Source: Heligmosomoides polygyrus polygyrus | Lineage: Eukaryota; Nematoda; Chromadorea; Rhabditida; Heligmosomidae | Assembly (NCBI GenBank): GCA_947396885.1 | Contig: OX377206.1 | Coordinates: 14,879,466-14,943,465 of the forward strand | Reading direction: 5' to 3' | Length of the DNA: 64,000 nt | Shown here: piece after piece, positions 63,395 to 64,000 of the stretch | Layout of the letters: every line of letters starts with the position of its first letter | Position numbering within the stretch: the stretch's first letter is position 1 | Notes under the pieces: generated by a model | What the model was told of the DNA's origin: nothing | What the model saw: only the letters and a program-made list of their open reading frames with translations | Database searches by the model: none | Position numbers and translations under genes: made by a program

Positions 63395-64000
63395 TTTGGC
63401 ACTATTGTACTTTCACAACTCCACGCGTCGAGGAGAGGTCGAAAAAAATTTTCGCCCAAACATCGGCTAGGGGGTATTTGGGGTGCTGATCATCTGTCAT
63501 CCGTCCTTCGTTTTACGCTGGAGTACGGTAGGTACGGGTGACTAAGGCTGCCAAGGTCATGGTCACCGAGTTCGCCCAAACTTATGCTAGGAGGGTTATT
63601 TGAGGTGCTGATCACGAATATGACATCCGTTTTTCGTTTTACGCTGGAGTACGGTAGGTTGCGGGTAAGGCGCCTTTTATACTTGCGCCGCCCCGTGGCG
63701 CGGCGTTATGGTCGGCATGGCTATCGATTTTTCAAAACACCACACTTGACGGAATTTTGGGTTACGGTATTCAGCGAATCGCGCCGCTTAGAGGAAGAGC
63801 GCGGCGCGGCGCGACCAGCCGCCGACTCGGTGTAGGGTGGGAGATTTCACCATTTCGACCAAACTTCTCCTATTGGGAAGGAGGAGGAGTATTTAGGGTG
63901 CTGATCACGAATCTGCCATCGTTTTTTGAAGTTACAGGCGATTACTAGGTTTGGATGATTGTGGAGTTTGGGCGAAATCGGTGACCATGACCTTAGCCCG
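63395..64000. repeat. GGTGCTGATCAC repeat array at window end
   Basis: At least three direct units begin with CGCCCAAAC or CGACCAAAC and continue TATTTGGGGTGCTGATCA or close variants. A GC-rich insert (63,668 to about 63,835) starting TAAGGCGCCTTTTATACTTGCGCC resembles one end of the Harbinger-like MITEs. The array runs off the window. Confidence 0.7.

Overview
This window looks like repeat-dense eukaryotic DNA from a nematode, most likely a clade V (strongylid or hookworm-like) worm. The pointers are TTTTCAG/TTTCAG splice-acceptor-like sites, nematode-style mobile elements, dense MITEs and diverged dispersed repeats. The species is an inference. I recognise no host gene, intact tRNA, rRNA or CRISPR array. 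Almost everything that can be named is a mobile element or its wreckage.

Region 1 (1-11.9 kb, minus strand) is the most unusual part. A Ty3/gypsy-type LTR retrotransposon runs leftwards. A putative 5' LTR (about 11,480-11,928) and an initiator-tRNA-Met-like primer binding site (11,461-11,478) are followed by a 1.2 kb leader. Next comes a 1,459-codon frame encoding Gag with a CCHC knuckle, then an internal signal peptide, an envelope-like glycoprotein with an RPKR furin-type site and a transmembrane segment, then an aspartic protease and the start of reverse transcriptase. A single frameshift separates this from the frame carrying the rest of RT, RNase H and integrase. Envelope therefore sits between Gag and protease instead of after Pol. 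Downstream of Pol, with no recognisable LTR between, lies an uninterrupted 962-codon frame that runs off the left edge of the window. It encodes a superfamily 1 (UPF1-like) helicase, and its ATG lies 4 nt after a consensus nematode splice acceptor. A gag-env-pro-RT-RH-IN element with a spliced downstream helicase is the best candidate here for an undescribed system.

Region 2 (12-28.7 kb) holds small MITEs and a large foldback structure (17.1-25.65 kb) with two inverted arms of about 1.17 kb. One arm is split by a nearly full-length CR1-like non-LTR retrotransposon (about 17,751-22,720), and the other arm preserves the empty site. A pogo-like TA-flanked element follows.

Region 3 (30.7-42.2 kb) has two TTCGAA-rich satellite blocks around a palindromic Tc1-like element and a perfect 1,051 bp (CA)n tract. 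A second, decayed CR1-like element lies at 37.4-41.3 kb. In both CR1-like copies ORF2 lacks a start codon and lies in the -1 frame of ORF1, reached exactly through a G-GRA-AAC heptamer next to the ORF1 stop, which suggests programmed -1 frameshifting.

Region 4 (43.7-64 kb) is a MITE graveyard. It holds PIF/Harbinger-like MITEs nested in one another (44.65-45.80, 52.12-52.75 and 58.7 kb), perfect 21-31 bp hairpins, 5'-truncated non-LTR tails and a Penelope-like fragment with a GIY-YIG domain and hammerhead-ribozyme-like motifs. It also holds a roughly 185 bp tandem array, a mariner-like element, a MULE transposase remnant and arrays of a dispersed repeat containing GGTGCTGATCACGAATCTG.
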